Shown here: piece by piece, positions 49,435-63,341 of the stretch
How the letters are laid out: each line of letters starts with the position of its first letter
How positions within the stretch are numbered: position 1 is the first letter of the stretch
Origin: Agelaius tricolor
Lineage: Eukaryota; Chordata; Aves; Passeriformes; Icteridae
Assembly: GCA_023055355.1 (NCBI GenBank)
Contig: JALJCS010000006.1
Span: 35,805,001-35,869,000 of the forward strand
Length of the DNA: 64,000 bases
Direction of reading: 5' to 3'
The notes under the pieces: model-generated
What the model saw: only the letters and a program-made list of their open reading frames with translations
Databases searched by the model: none
What the model was told of the DNA's origin: nothing
Made by a program: the position numbers and the translations under genes

Positions 49435-52400
49435 CTTGGCAGTAAACGCGTCTAGTGACATAACGTGCTCAATTACATAATAGATGGGAAAGACAAAGCG
49501 TATATTGTTAGTGTATTTTTCTTTGAAGGGCAGGCTCCAGGAGAAGCTTTGAGTGCCTCAATACCCCAACTTCAATAGAAGATAAAGATGCCTGGCACTT
49601 TGCAAGATCATGTACCCCTTAAGACTTTTTTTTTAAATCAATAGTTCCACTTCAATAAACAATTTCAACCCAAATGTTGGATAAAAAACAAATCTGTTTC
49701 TATTTTTTAAAAAGCAGCTGGCAAATAAGTAGTTCAATTTCAATACAGCTGAACTGATTTTTTAAATGACAATTTCTTCACCTGAATAACAAAGCATGAA
49801 GTCAAGAGACATATGGCAAGAGGATCTGCGATGGAGTTTATAACCTTTCACCCTCCAGGTCTCTAGTTGCTTTCTGGCCCAGGTTGATAAGTCATTAGCA
49901 GCTGGTAAGTATTCTATTATTCTGTGGCAAATGGAGAGGTCCAAAGTTCGTAAATAGGTCCCCACACAATCCCTGATGCTACACAAACCAGTAGCAGCTT
50001 CAGAGGAAGAAGGACCAAAGAAACACCAGAATTCTGTCAACCATGTACGTGGCAGTGCCTCGGGATGGATCCGACAACATGCTAGTGCAGCAGTGTGGTG
50101 AAGACAATGTGGTCTGTATTTATGCACACGTCTCTTCTCTGAATCAATAGAGGACATTGGTTTCCTGCTGTCAGTCTGGCATGTATCAGTGATAATACAC
50201 TTATACTAAATAAAGGCAAAAAGTAATGGACAGTATGCTGAAGTGTTTATTTCATTATAATAGGATCTAATGGGATGAATGCTTTCATTCTACAGGAAAG
50301 AGGATGACAGGTATAATTCATTTAAAGCTCCACTTCTTATTTGTAAAACCACCACACAATAAGTACTATTTCATGAGGTCCAATCACTTCAGGCAAAATT
50401 ATCACAGCAGCACCGCAGCCAACGAACGCTCCAGGTGCAGCAGCAGAGGTAAGAGCCCTGGTGTACCTGAGTGCTGCTATGCATCTCTCAGCAAGAGTCC
50501 TCTGCAGCATTGCCCTCCTGAGGTTTCATGCCACCTGTATGAATGTCACTGAGATTAAACGCTGACAGGGAACTGGGGCACCAATTTCAGTCCTGTCCCT
50601 CACCGGCAGTCCCACTGCTATTCATTTCTGATACCTAGCCTTTCTCAGTGCCCTTTCTTATTTCAGCTGCCCCTAGCAAGAGGCAAGCCCTGAAACAAGA
50701 GATCCATGCTACACAAACTCCCAAATAAGCTTTTCTTCACGACTGAAAAGCACACAGTGCAGGAGTGCACTTTGAGGCTACAGTGCAGAAGGCAGGAAGA
50801 CCAAATCTTCTTGTGTGGGTCAAACTGACCAACAATGTAAGTTAAGCAGATCTTAAATCACAGTGAAGAAATGACATCTAAAAATCCCTGGAGGAAAAAA
50901 AAAGCTGTCTAGAAATCATGGCCTATGTTTCAACTACATAGTGTGGACAGCACATAACAGAGGGTTTCCCAGAACATTCCTTTCATTTATTTCATCATTA
51001 CAATGCTCATTAACTTCTAAAACACAGGAAGGACACCTTGCTAAAAGGGAAAATACCATCCTCAAAGACTGGTTTAAAATATCTCAGCTGAAACACTCTG
51101 ATGTTCCCTGAGCAGTAGGTATAAGCTACTATCAGGAGCCTTCTGCAGCACAAGCATTCCCTCCTCTCCCTTCACAGAGGGTAAAAGCTCAGAGAATCAA
51201 TTCTCTGTGAAATCCTTCAGCTCCTTTTCCAGCTCTGAAGTGCTTTTGCAGAGGCACTGCGTGACGTCCTTTGAGACAGTCTGCACCCAGGCACAGCATT
51301 TGCCTGTTAAGCTGCATTTACCCTATCACAGAAAAAAAGGATTGGGGTTATTCTGCCAGGAGTCAAACTCTGCAAGATGTAGGCTACCTCAATGTTCCAC
51401 GAAGCCAACATGCCTCCTGATTCATGCCATGGGAACAGAATGTTCATGTCTGTGTAGATGTGCAATTAGTGCTCAGGCAAGGACCTTGCTGCCTTTCAAC
51501 ACCCCTTCTTGAAATGCTGTTCTGCTACAATACCTGTACCAGTTTGGTGGTGTCTGATGGCAGGTCAGATCCTTAGGCAATGTAAACACCAAAGTGCCTT
51601 GTGTTCTGACTGACATGTTCTCCACTACTTGGCTCTGAATGTTACCTCTAGTTTTGTTTTGCCCTGTAGGATGTAAAACAAGAAGGACAACCTCCCTCCT
51701 CCCTATTGCATCTTATTTGTGTTCTGAAAGTAAGTATGCAATTAAAGTAAACAAAGAAACTGAAACAAGAACTTCAATTTCTTTTCAACTACTGAAATGC
51801 AAGGTAGGAGGGAAAAATCACTGGAAAGCTTTCACAGCCCAAATTCACATACTCTATGACAAACTCTGCTTTCACTCACACACATACAACATTAATAAGC
51901 TGCAAAAAGAAGTAGGGTTTCAAGCAAGGAAGAAAAACTAAATTTTATTCCCTGAGTGGGATATTGTCACTGTCAGTGAAAGCAAGGTTTAGTTTAGTAA
52001 TTGCAATCCCAAATGGCTGGTGTTTTAATGCAAGCACTGAGGATTCTGCTGAGAACAGCTGTAAGGAAGTACAGTCAGGAGCAGCAAACACTTATGTGTG
52101 CCTGGAGATTTGAGTAGACCCAGCCTGTGCATGCAGGATCATGCAGAATGAATGAGCAAATTAGTCCATGATGTCAGCCCATGGTGCAAACTCTCCAACC
52201 ATCAACAAGCCGGCACAGGTTAACCAGCATTTTACTTTGCTACAGATACCAGTGAACTGCAAAATTATCATATTTTCATGCATGGTTCACATAGCATAAA
52301 CATAACAAGAATAAAATTACTTCTCCTAAACCAGCTAGCCCTCATTCTTATTTCTAATAAAAGAAGCAACTTCAACTCCCTGAAATCCTCTTTTCCAACA

Positions 52401-55127
52401 ACCTGTTTCTTTTTTATAACAGCATCTCTACCTTGAGTTCTTCTTCCCTTTCTCCCCCTGGTAAAAGCTTTGCCACAAAGGGCAGATTTTCAAAATATAG
52501 AACAACCCACAGGATCGCCTCCTTGGAATAAACAAAAAGCACATAGCAGACATGGCCCAGAAGCACAGCACAGGCCCTATACTTGTCCAGACCTGGTAAA
52601 GCTACAGATTATTCCCCATATTTGACTCGATCTAGAGACAGAGGGCCAACTTCATGAAATAGCTCCTCTGTTCTGTGCTTTCTACTGATTTTTATCTATC
52701 CAATGATTTAAGCAATGCTCCCATAATAAGTATTAAAGCCACTCACAGGCAAGACTGTTGCAGAGACTAATTAATATTTAACATTAATGCACCCAGTTAA
52801 CTCCCTAGGATTCCTGGAAAACCCTCTTCCAGTCTTGAACTCTCCCAGGAGGCAACTAATATTAGATTTATACCCAAACTACTACCAATTGGCTTTGATG
52901 AATGTCAGTTACCGAGGCTGACCACAGATCATCTCTTGCAAATGCAGAAGCAGATCGAGGAACTCTTTGCTGGCAGAAGTATAATAATAGTCAACAAATA
53001 CACTAGTGACACAACATTTTAAGTCTATGCATCATGTGCAGTAGGCTAAAAGATGTCATACAACTCAGAGGTTTCCAGATTTTCCTAAAATAATTTTCGT
53101 CTACTGTACAGAGAGAGCTATTAGGAACAAAAATTTATTGTAGAAACATTCATTTCTGAAAAAGAAATGGGAGAAACAATCCAAATCACACTTGGCCTAT
53201 TAATTCATCAAATGCATCCCAAAACTAAAAGACTGTTGCAAGCAAAGTGGGTCTAGAATTTCCAGATAATTTGGAAATTTATGTATTGAAGTTGTTTCAT
53301 TCCTATTAGTGACCACAGTGCAGAAAGAAAGAACAGCAAACAAGCCACAGCTTTGTAAGCCTCCAAAAGTAATTGAAAATGTTTCCAAGCACACATATTT
53401 TTGTGCCTCAAATCAAATATACTAAGTACATCAGCTAGAAGTTTGGTTTGTTTTTATTTTGAAGCCATCTGGAGCAGTTTAAGACATCCTACACAATCAT
53501 GCAGATTTTGTAATTCATTACTAATCTCCTGAGGTTACACTAAAGGATAAGAAGGGAAGGAGCAAGTTACATTTGTATATTTTAAACAACCACATAGGCT
53601 CATCTTTGGTTTTGAACATTCTTCACGGGCTAAAACTACCAAATGTGTTTTTTACCCTTGACTCAGAAGTGTCACTTCTGGAAATGTGCAATATTTGTCA
53701 CCATGAATACCATTTAACTGCAGCAGTACCCGAAGGAACTCTGTACCACAACACGTGAATACAACTGGAGGAACTTAATTAATCTTCCTGTCACTTCCAT
53801 GATGCTTTTCATTAGTTTAGCTGCTATCTGATCAACTGCTCCTTTCTCTATTGCAAATGGCTAACCAGAACCTCCTATAAAAGCATTTTCAAGAGGTAAA
53901 CAGGCTCACTTTTGATTCTGAGAGCCTTTACAAAGCTTTGCCAAGCAGACTTTATCAGTTCAGTAACAGTACTTACAGCACTGCTCTTTTTAAGCAACTG
54001 GGATTTTCCACATACACAGCTTAAGAAATATAAATAGAAAAATATGCTTTTTTCTAAGCTTAAAGCTACTACTTCTGGTATTTTGTAGTTTGAACACAGA
54101 TAACATGTAGCAATTGAAAGGTCATATTCTTCTGAATTTCCTTCCAATAGGTATGGATAGTTGTTAAAAAAAAAAAGCAGAATGTAGCCAACATAAAACC
54201 AAACCCACATTTTGGGCACTGTTGCTGCTAAGTGTTTCACTAAATGACCACTCCTGTCATCTTCTGCTCCTAAGCATGGGACAAGATTTAAGTTAATAAA
54301 TGTGAATGAATACACAACTGGTGCAGAAGCTTCTTTGACTATGTATATTGATAACAATTTTAAACAGAAATATGATCTTAAAAGCAAACAAGACCAAAAA
54401 GCTTGTCTGAATGCATGTCAAATATATTTTCAAACACACCCACATACAAAATGTAATTTTCCCCCCTCAAAAATGAAAACTGGAATTGATGACAACATGT
54501 CCAACCTGCATAATCCTCCATTTATCCCTCTTCCCCTTTTATTTCTGTACAGATTTCAGAACAATTTCTCTAACATGTGGAGTTTGAGCATATCACAACC
54601 AGACAATTCATCACTACCTCTTGTGAGGTGAATGATTAATTAATGTTTCACTATTTCTGTCCATCTTTCCAACGCTCTCTACAATTTTACAATATACCTT
54701 GTAGACTTATCACCAAATTCAGACATTGTATTCTCACAATTTAAAAAACTTAAATTTAGAAATCCAGTTGTTGTACTAAAAAGTTTTGTACAGATTTCAC
54801 ACTCAGGATTTTTTTATTTTTGCACTCTGATTTACAAGATGCATCTGTTGATCTATGAATGGATGCATTTTGCATTTCTGATTACAGGATCAAATTGCCA
54901 AACCTATGCACTTCTATTATTTCTATAATAATTTTTATCAATCAACTTATAAGTCTCAAGTAAAAGAAGAGATAGTATATAGTAAACTCATCTACTCATT
55001 CTGCCTGCTTTTACTGTGTTTGATGAAATTAAAATAACAATTTATTACATTATTAATTAGAGATCACCTAATTTAGCTTAAAATGATAAAAAAGCATTTA
55101 TTGCACAGGTATCAGCCTATGTTTTAA

Positions 55128-55240
55128 GGTGGGAATGTTTGTTTGGGGCTTTTTTGGGAGAGGGGTGGTGGGTTGTTGGGTGGGGTTTTTTGTTGCTTGT
55201 TTGGTTTTGAGTTGTTGAGTGTTCTTTTTTTTTTCCTTCA
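55128..55240 (+). repeat. G/T-rich low-complexity stretch with a canonical G-quadruplex motif
   Basis: The plus strand is almost only G and T. Runs GGGG (55162-55165), GGG (55170-55172), GGG (55178-55180) and GGGG (55182-55185) are separated by loops of 4, 5 and 1 bases, satisfying the usual G3+ N1-7 rule. It lies about 6 kb upstream of the ZNF385D start, with the G-rich strand opposite to the gene's coding strand. Confidence 0.8.
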
Positions 55241-56139
55241 ACAAGGTGCAAGAACTGGAAATTTTCTCAACACTTCATTTAGGACTCTTGTGTGCAAATT
55301 GTCCAGGACTGTTGATTTTAAATAGCCTTTAGTACAAGCAGCTGCTGCTTTACATCTTCCTTTCTTCCCTCCAGTCCTTTTGGAAAGTGCCTTAGCACAC
55401 TCATTACATGGAGACTGCATCAAGCATTTTTCAAAATATAGGATAAAAATATTTTTTTTACCACTTATGGTGCTTTCAAATCGCTTGTAACAATCTTACT
55501 ATCTCCATCTAGTGGCTTATATGATTAGGACTTTTGCTATTAGTACACTAAAATCATTTTATTGCCCTTTGCATTGCCAACCACAGAATTTTCATTTCCT
55601 GCTTCCAGCTTTCCCTATAAATTTTCCATACTTCTTACTTCTAATTTATATTGATTAGTATTTGATTCCTCTTTTATAATTTTGTTCCAAGTTGTGTGTT
55701 AAATTCTGGTTGCTCTGTTAATTTTGTGGCTGAACCAGGAAAGACTTTAAGCTAAAGTTTGACATTTTCTGAACATGAAACAACTTTTTTAGTCATCTAG
55801 TGACCTCTAGTAATCTAAGGCAGCATCAATTTTCCTCCCAAGGCTTTTTTAGCTCTTTTCTTCCCAAACATTTCTGCTTCTAATTTTCCTATAAAAAATA
55901 TCTTGAAACACAAAAATCTGCAACTGATCTTATTTGTATTCTGTTTGCTCCTATAGAACATTAAAAATAAATCCCTTTCCATACCCTTAAGTACCTAAAG
56001 GGAAGTACTTCAAGATACGTGCACAAAAAAAAAAACATTCCTTCACTTTTTTTTATATTGTTCAAAGAAGAAAAGGGAAAAAAAAAAGCAGCAATGCAGT
56101 ATGATTTTAAGTTTCCCCGTGATCATGAAGGCACTGAGC

Positions 56140-56181
56140 TGTGGTTCAAGTACTTACTTGTGGTTCAAGTACTCAAGTACT
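56140..56181. repeat. 19-bp-period tandem repeat
   Basis: TGTGGTTCAAGTACT occurs at 56140-56154 and again at 56159-56173, followed by a third partial CAAGTACT. The repeat unit itself contains the palindrome AGTACT. Confidence 0.85.
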
Positions 56182-59100
56182 GCAAGAGGAAAATGCCAGC
56201 ATGTGCAGTCCCAGTGTGAATGGGTGCAAAGCAGTTTGCTTTCTCTACTGGATTATCACTGGGAGGGAGGCTGGAGCACAGACCCACAGCCAGGAAGGGA
56301 CACAAACACTGGCAGCTGCACAGCATTACAACTTCCCTCCTGCTTTGGAGAACTGAGATACCCTGCAGCAGCACCCAAAGCAATTGCAAGGTGCCAGCAC
56401 CATATTTGCAGCTAAGAAGAGGCAGGAGCTTCAGGCATATCCTACTTTAATGACCTTAAGAGACAGCACCTCAACTGAAGTAGCCAGTGCTACAGACACC
56501 TCCTGAGGCAACTCATCCCATGATAAATTGTAATCTGACAGGAAGAAATTTCATCTCCAGTGACATAGAAACAGTTAAACTAATCTCACAGAAAACACTA
56601 TTGCTGCATCTGAATTCCTCTTTCATATTCAAGGAAAAATTGTTTTAGCTATAACTATCAAAGGAAATGCAAGTCAGAAAGTGCCATGCAAAAAGGGGAG
56701 AAGACAATGGCAGCAGGCAAGACACTAATTTGAGGCTATAAAAGGATGCAAGTTATAGAACAGAATTCAACTTTTTATGAGATTGTTTTTAAAAATCTGT
56801 ACTAGATTTATTCACAGCAGCACTGAATTTGATAGGCCTGTCCAGGTGCAAGCATTTTGTAATTCCACACATGCAAGCTCCACAGCAGAGTGCAAGAAAC
56901 AAATTGTCATGAAGTGAAAATATCAGCAATACCTCGCTGTAGGTGGGATTTGACTCAGAGACTGACACTTCAGGTTTTATGTGTCTATTTGTGTGTGTAC
57001 CTGCAATCTGGATGCCTAATTTCCCACCACAGTCAAAGCAGATCAAACTGATGCAGTCAACAAAGTCAGAAGAGTTACTCATTACATCTGGAAATAGACA
57101 ACAGCTTTGGGTGGCCAAGCAGCTCTCTGAGCTCCATTAACTGTATTGACTGGAGTTTCACCAATCCAAAGGGAGCTTAGGCACCTACCTCACTCCTAGA
57201 GACACACACACATGTACACATACACACTCTGCCAGCTGAATCTCAGCCAAGGCTTCCAAATCCCTTAAACAATCTGGGATCCCTGCAGATCACGCACACC
57301 TACTGAATTTCAACTCCATCTGGGATCACCACAGCAACTACCAACTGTGCTCACCAACTCTAAGCAGCACTTAAAAACAGAACATGAGGAACACCTGCAA
57401 GAGAAACAAGCATATAATTTATTCAAGAAGATTGGAATGATCTCCTAAGGAATTAACTATAAATTAGCTTCCTCAGTGAGAGGGGAAATTTCCTGGGCTC
57501 TTACGTGACCCTAGAGTGCCTCTATGTTACACTCTGAAAAAAAAAAAATCAAAGATCAAAAATTCTGTCTCAAAAATGTCAGGCACAGAAAAAAAGTACA
57601 ACTCTTGAATGACCAAGCTCTCATCCTACAATAACCATGGTCTGCTAAAATCCCTGTATTTTAACTTTAAATATTTTAACTTAAAGTATTCATGCTTACC
57701 TTTAAGAAAAAAAATGGGAGCATGTCACAAAGTTGCTGTTTAGGTGATATAGGCATTTAGTGTTACTAGTGAACAGGAAAAGAATGTTAAAAATCATCCA
57801 GAAACTATTTATTTCTTCTAATTTCAAATGTTTCAATATTCTTTTCCGGGGAAAATGGAAGGGTGGAACTGCTTCTTAACCTTCTGCCAATAATGTTCAA
57901 ATACAATCCTGCCTGGTTTATAATAAACAATAGTAAAAGGAGTGTTTTCATCTCTGTTCCCACCTTTTGATCTTATTGACAGAGACTTCTGCCACCATAA
58001 TTTAGAATGTCATGTACAGCAAAAAACTTCTGTCTGTATCCGTTCCTTTCTCATTGCATCTCTTTTCTGTACAGATTCCTTTTGATCTGCCATACCTCTG
58101 AATTAAATTATCAGATTTAAAAGCACCCTGCCATAATAGCAGCCTATAGGTAAGCTCTGTTTTCCACAGCTGAACAAACACACTGTACCTCAAAGCCATA
58201 TAACTTCTTTGACACGCACTTTCCAGGGTCTGGCTCAATACAGACACTTTGCAATTTATTTATGCCAATATACTTAGAAAATTAATAATTTTGAAATTCA
58301 ACAGACTAAATAGAGTGTTGTGGCTATTTTTATATAATTCAGTGATTTTTAGTTTGCTGCTCAGTAACACTTATAATAAGCCTAGTTACTCTAGGTGTCT
58401 AAATATGTATAGAGAGACAGAAAATTCTGGTCTAAGCCCTCAAAGAATTTTTTCTTCTCTGCGCTATACAGATGAACAGAATACAACAGACGAAGATATA
58501 TCTCATAGCTTCACTTCATATGTCTGCAGAACATTACAGCTGAAAGAATTTCAGCTAGGTTTGAAAGTCCCAGCCACATCTCTTTAGTCTCTGTAGAAAT
58601 GAGACAAGTGCTCCAAGTGTACTGGCTGTTTATGTTTCCATCTTATGCAGGAGGACCATGTTATGTCAATACTATAATAGCCTGAAGTGTTAATGGATGA
58701 AGAGCTGGCTGTAGGGGTCTGTTTCTCTGCCCTGGGGAAGGATGTGCAGATAGCAGAGCAGAAGGTGCAGGAATGGTGAACTGGACTTCTATGCTCACTT
58801 CTCTTGCAGATCCTCCATTTTCTCCATATATGAGAAGGCGATTGTCATTTCATGAACATTTATGTTCTGGCTGCTCAGACAGAGTTGACTGCAATGTAAA
58901 AGTGACTTCTAGTTCATCTGAGGGTTGCATTGATTTGGCAGTTTAGTTTTGTGCAATGGAAAACTGCATCACTGACAGAAAAGCTTTCATGGAAAATAGT
59001 GTAAGAAAGAGAAGGCCTCAGTAAAACCACTTCATGCAGAAGTCTGCAGTGCCTATTTAATCCCACTAAAGTTATTTTATCATGTTCTCTAAGTTTCTGA

Positions 59101-59642
59101 TAATTATGTACTGATACACTTTTCATCACTTATCTACCACTTCCTTCCTTAATCACTGTCCACCAGAGCATTTAATTAAGTAATTATTTTTACCAAGAGT
59201 AACTGTCTATACATTAAAATCCACTGGGCCATGCTCTATTTTCATTTTCATCCTTTAAAACCAATGACTTTAGGAACAAATTCAGGAAGTACCGACCACG
59301 AGGCCGTGCACTGTTGCATAAAGCATATATGCATGCTAATATACACACATATTTGTATCCAGCCTTGTGCACACACAAATGCATGCAGTGTAACACAATA
59401 ATACTAGATGCTTTCTCAAGTGTATAATTAACTTGCTACACAGGTCAAAAGCCACACTAGGATTCCAGCTTCCTCATTTTTTTCTCATTCATTCCTCCTC
59501 AACAAGGTGATTTATTTTTCATCATCGATATAAAGCCAGTCGAAGGGTAGAACTAGGAGTGATAAAATTTGCAAGCTATTGTGTTACTTTTTACTTCCTA
59601 TCAGTGTGCCAGAGACATTTGATTAGAAAGAGGAAGTTAAAT

Positions 59643-59669
59643 TATAATGCTGAATATTTCAGCATTATA
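59643..59669. repeat. Perfect palindrome, 12-bp arms, 3-nt spacer
   Basis: TATAATGCTGAA (59643-59654) and TTCAGCATTATA (59658-59669) are exact reverse complements around TAT. The GCTGA/TCAGC core means this is not just an A/T run. Confidence 0.85.
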
Positions 59670-59711
59670 TTTTATTATAATTCAGGATATTTCATGGTTT
59701 ATTTTATTATT

Positions 59712-59738
59712 ATTATAAATAATAATATTATTTATAAT
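59712..59738. repeat. Perfect palindrome, 13-bp arms, 1-nt spacer
   Basis: ATTATAAATAATA (59712-59724) and TATTATTTATAAT (59726-59738) are exact reverse complements around a single A. It sits 43 bases after another perfect palindrome, and the intervening DNA is also AT-rich. Confidence 0.85.
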
Positions 59739-62715
59739 TTCATGCTCATTGCTGTTCAGCATAAAAAATGTCATGACTGGCTATTGCTCTGTCTTCTGGG
59801 TCTTGTAACTGTTCTGGCCAGGTTAGGAACCTATTTTAATAGACTATCCCAAACAATGCATAAGGGAGGAATGAAAGCAAACCATGGTTTTAGTCAAGGT
59901 CCTCTGAGATGGTCTTCCCCTGGAAAAAAGGCCAGTGAAACCACCTGGCAGATGGGAAGAATAGCTCCAGATAGAGCTAGCCAGCAATTCTGCAGGCTGT
60001 ATAAGTCTTGTCCCCTTATGCAAGGACTACTATCCACAGTTCCACAGCATGTGCTTTACCTCTCATCATCACCCAGTCCCAGCAGGAATCGGGACTACAG
60101 TCTCCTAGACACCTGCCGAGTAGTTTAATAAGCTTGTGATTTTATAAACTTCTGTCTGATGCTATGAATGTCTTAAATTAGGATTCCACTGGAGTACACA
60201 ATAAAAGACAATCTTCAGGTTCAGTGTCTCACATCAATGTGTCACCAAAGATAGGCAAAACCAAAGGAAAATGCCTTGGTCTGAATCAAGACAATTAAAA
60301 CTGTCCTCAATGCCCATGTAAGCTATTTATTAGTTTACTGTTTGGGGTTTTTTCCCCAGAGATAAAAAATGCAAGCTCACTATTAAAATACAATTTTTAA
60401 CTGAGAATATGCTTCACAAAATTGATGAGCAGCCTCCTGCTAATTGAAATTTTTTTTATAAGCAATAAAATGGGAGTGTGAGTTATTCTGAGTGAGAGTT
60501 ATTCTTAGGTGCCTCATTAAAGGGAATCACAATATATTGATATTTTAAAAAGAATTATTAATTATTGACTTTTCACTGGAGTTAGATTTTAATATAAAAT
60601 CCAGAAAATTAGAAATTCAGGTATTTTTGAAGTAATATCAATCACAAAGAAACCACAGTTTCAAGGCTTCAATGTATTTTATCATTAATGCTTTCAGGGT
60701 TTCTTTAGAAGAAAGTTACAAAAAAAAATATAACAGTCAAACAGCAAGCTCAAAGAAACAGATTTTTCTTTACATGTTATATGACTATGTAATCTGATTT
60801 TCAAGTTCAGAAACAGATGAACTGGTGGTTTGGTCCTGCTGTTGCTCATACTTCATATTTCATATTTTTCTGCTATAGTCTTTTGCCCTTTTGTTAAGAG
60901 TCATTTTAAACTTTTCATTGAATATTTTCTAAGGGAAGGTCAGATCTGAGAGGCTACGAATGGATTAGCCTTTGATCTTCCTTCTTTGACTAATGTGTAT
61001 TCAAGCCTGCCAGGAGATTTTCTAAAACGACAGATGCAAGACTGACTGAACAAGAAACACCTTTTACTTGGAAGGGGGACATCACAGGAGTTGCAATAGT
61101 TCTTACCTAGAAATTGCAAAGTATGTGATTTACAGAACTTTAGCAAAGGCAGATGTTTATTACTACTGTTACACAGATGTACACATTTTTGAATGCATCA
61201 GAAAAGCCAAATTATGAGATAATAAAGGCATATTACATGAGTCATCAGAGCATGTACATTATGAGAGGGATAATTAGTAATTTCTGATGACTAGCTAGAT
61301 ACCATAGTCATTCTAGGGTCACACCATGACATTCTTATAGAACAAATAAATCCTTTAAAGAGCGACAGTTTGGCTGTAAAGCTCCTCCAGTGGGAAGCAT
61401 CACTATACAAATAACTCTCTCCCTTTTTATTCCGAGCTTGAGACCCTTTCAACTAAGCAAGGTAAATGACACTCACTCATTGCCAGTAAAATATTGTCAC
61501 CTTTTGAGATGTTCCCCCCACCAGTGTCAAGATATTGTTCACAGAATTAATCTTTCTGTAACCTGACTGATGGAGTCCTAATTTACCAGACTTAAGGCAC
61601 TCAAAATATAAAAGGATGAAAGGACATTAGCATTTATGATAAAATGATATTTTTGCAAGAGCTGTTGCAGTTGCTACTAGATGATTTTATAAGATAGGAA
61701 ATAGTATACCCCTGTTTTACAGATGCAATGTGGATTTAAAATATCATAAGAAGGATTAGTTAGTAAAAGAAAAAAGGCTGAATCCCTGGAGTTCTTGGCT
61801 GTACAGCAGCATTTGACTCACAACATCTCCCATCACATGAAAAATGCAACTGTGAGGAAGTGTATATAAAACCTGTACTAATCCCTCTTAATGCTGAAAG
61901 AATAGACACAAAATAGTTTATTATTTGTAAGAAAACACTGACTCAGATTTTCCTTACACTGTGTTCACAGGAGAAAAATGGGTCATTTTCTCCTTGTATA
62001 GATTTTGTAAGACTATCAAAGTTACATTGGGGTGAACTTGACCCAAATTGTGTCAGGAACAGGGTTGTGCTGCTAATAAAGATAAAGGTCTGTTCACTGT
62101 GACACTATTGAGTAGTTTAAAAAAAAAAATCTTGTAAACAATTGTTGTCAGCTTTCAAATGCAATTTTATAAAACTCTTGTGGCCTTCAGACATGCCACA
62201 CTTTTATCCTTATCACCACATTAAATCACCCTGCCAATAATGTCTTCGGGAGGAATTTGAATTTAATTACATTATGTAAACTAGAAAATATCTTCAGTGC
62301 ACTTTAAGAGAATAGCTTATCTTGGAAATTCTTAAATTCTGTTTTGTTTAAAATATTTACATTTTGATAAGTTTATTCTGCTGCATATAGCATTTATTGA
62401 TCTTTCTCAGGAATCCATTTTCAATATAATGAATTCTATTTATTTTCCATAAACTCTTGACTGTACTAGGCCATATTCTTACACAGCTTTTAAGGAAAAA
62501 ATACATTAACATGGTTTTGAGAGCATAAATATTTTGTTTTATAGCAATTATAAGACAGGGAAATACATCCTTACACGTTTTTTTCTTTCCTCTGGACACA
62601 GTACTTTAGTCCACATCCTGGAACATAGCAGCAATACTTTGTTTAAATTTTTCAGAGTAAAGGTATGGTTATGTTGCCTGCTACCTCCATATGGAAGTTT
62701 TTTTCTATTCATTTT

Positions 62716-62789
62716 TTCTATATTATGACTCATTTACTTTCCTTCTATATGATGATTCATTTACTTTCTTTCCATATTATGACTCATTT
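62716..62789. repeat. 27-bp minisatellite, 2.7 copies, with AP-1 motifs
   Basis: Three consecutive units begin TTCTATATTATGACTCATTT, TTCTATATGATGATTCATTT and TTCCATATTATGACTCATTT, with a 27-bp period. Copies 1 and 3 carry TGACTCA (62726-62732 and 62780-62786), the AP-1 consensus. Copy 2 has a degenerate TGATTCA. Another GACTCATT follows at 62790. Binding is untested. Confidence 0.85.
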
Positions 62790-63302
62790 GACTCATTCAG
62801 TAAAGGTTTTGCTCTTGTGGGTTTTTTTATTTTGTTTATTTTGTAAGGAATTTGAAAGTATTTTCAGGAGCTCTCTTTTTAACTCATCTCCTGATTTCTC
62901 ACTCTTCTTCTCAATCTTCCATCCCCAATCATTCTCTCTTCTCTCTCACACTTGTACCCATGGCAGTGTTAACTGCATTTTCAAACACTATCAAAGTATA
63001 TTTTCTCCCCCTCTCATATTTATTTCATAGAACATATCTATAGATGTGAACGCATTTCACAGCCAGTCAAGCCAAGATTCCCTTCCACCTGCCCTCTAAT
63101 GAAGTCTTGAAATGCATCAAAGTCCAATTTTAATTAGGAGGGGAGGATTGCAAGCAAGTATTGCATAGAATTTAATAATCTAATTAAAAAAATATGTACA
63201 TCCAAAAAGGGAAGAGAGATTTTCAGATCCTAAATCCTAAAGTTTAGGAAACCAGATTAGTTTAAAAAATAAATTTAAAAAAGGAAAAATTAAAAAAAAA
63301 GA

Positions 63303-63341
63303 AGAGGTGGAAAAGAGAGGCGGAAAAGAGAGGTGGAAAAG
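63303..63341. repeat. 13-bp minisatellite, three copies
   Basis: AGAGGTGGAAAAG, AGAGGCGGAAAAG and AGAGGTGGAAAAG lie head to tail with one substitution, inside a longer purine-only tract (about 63291-63354). Confidence 0.92.
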
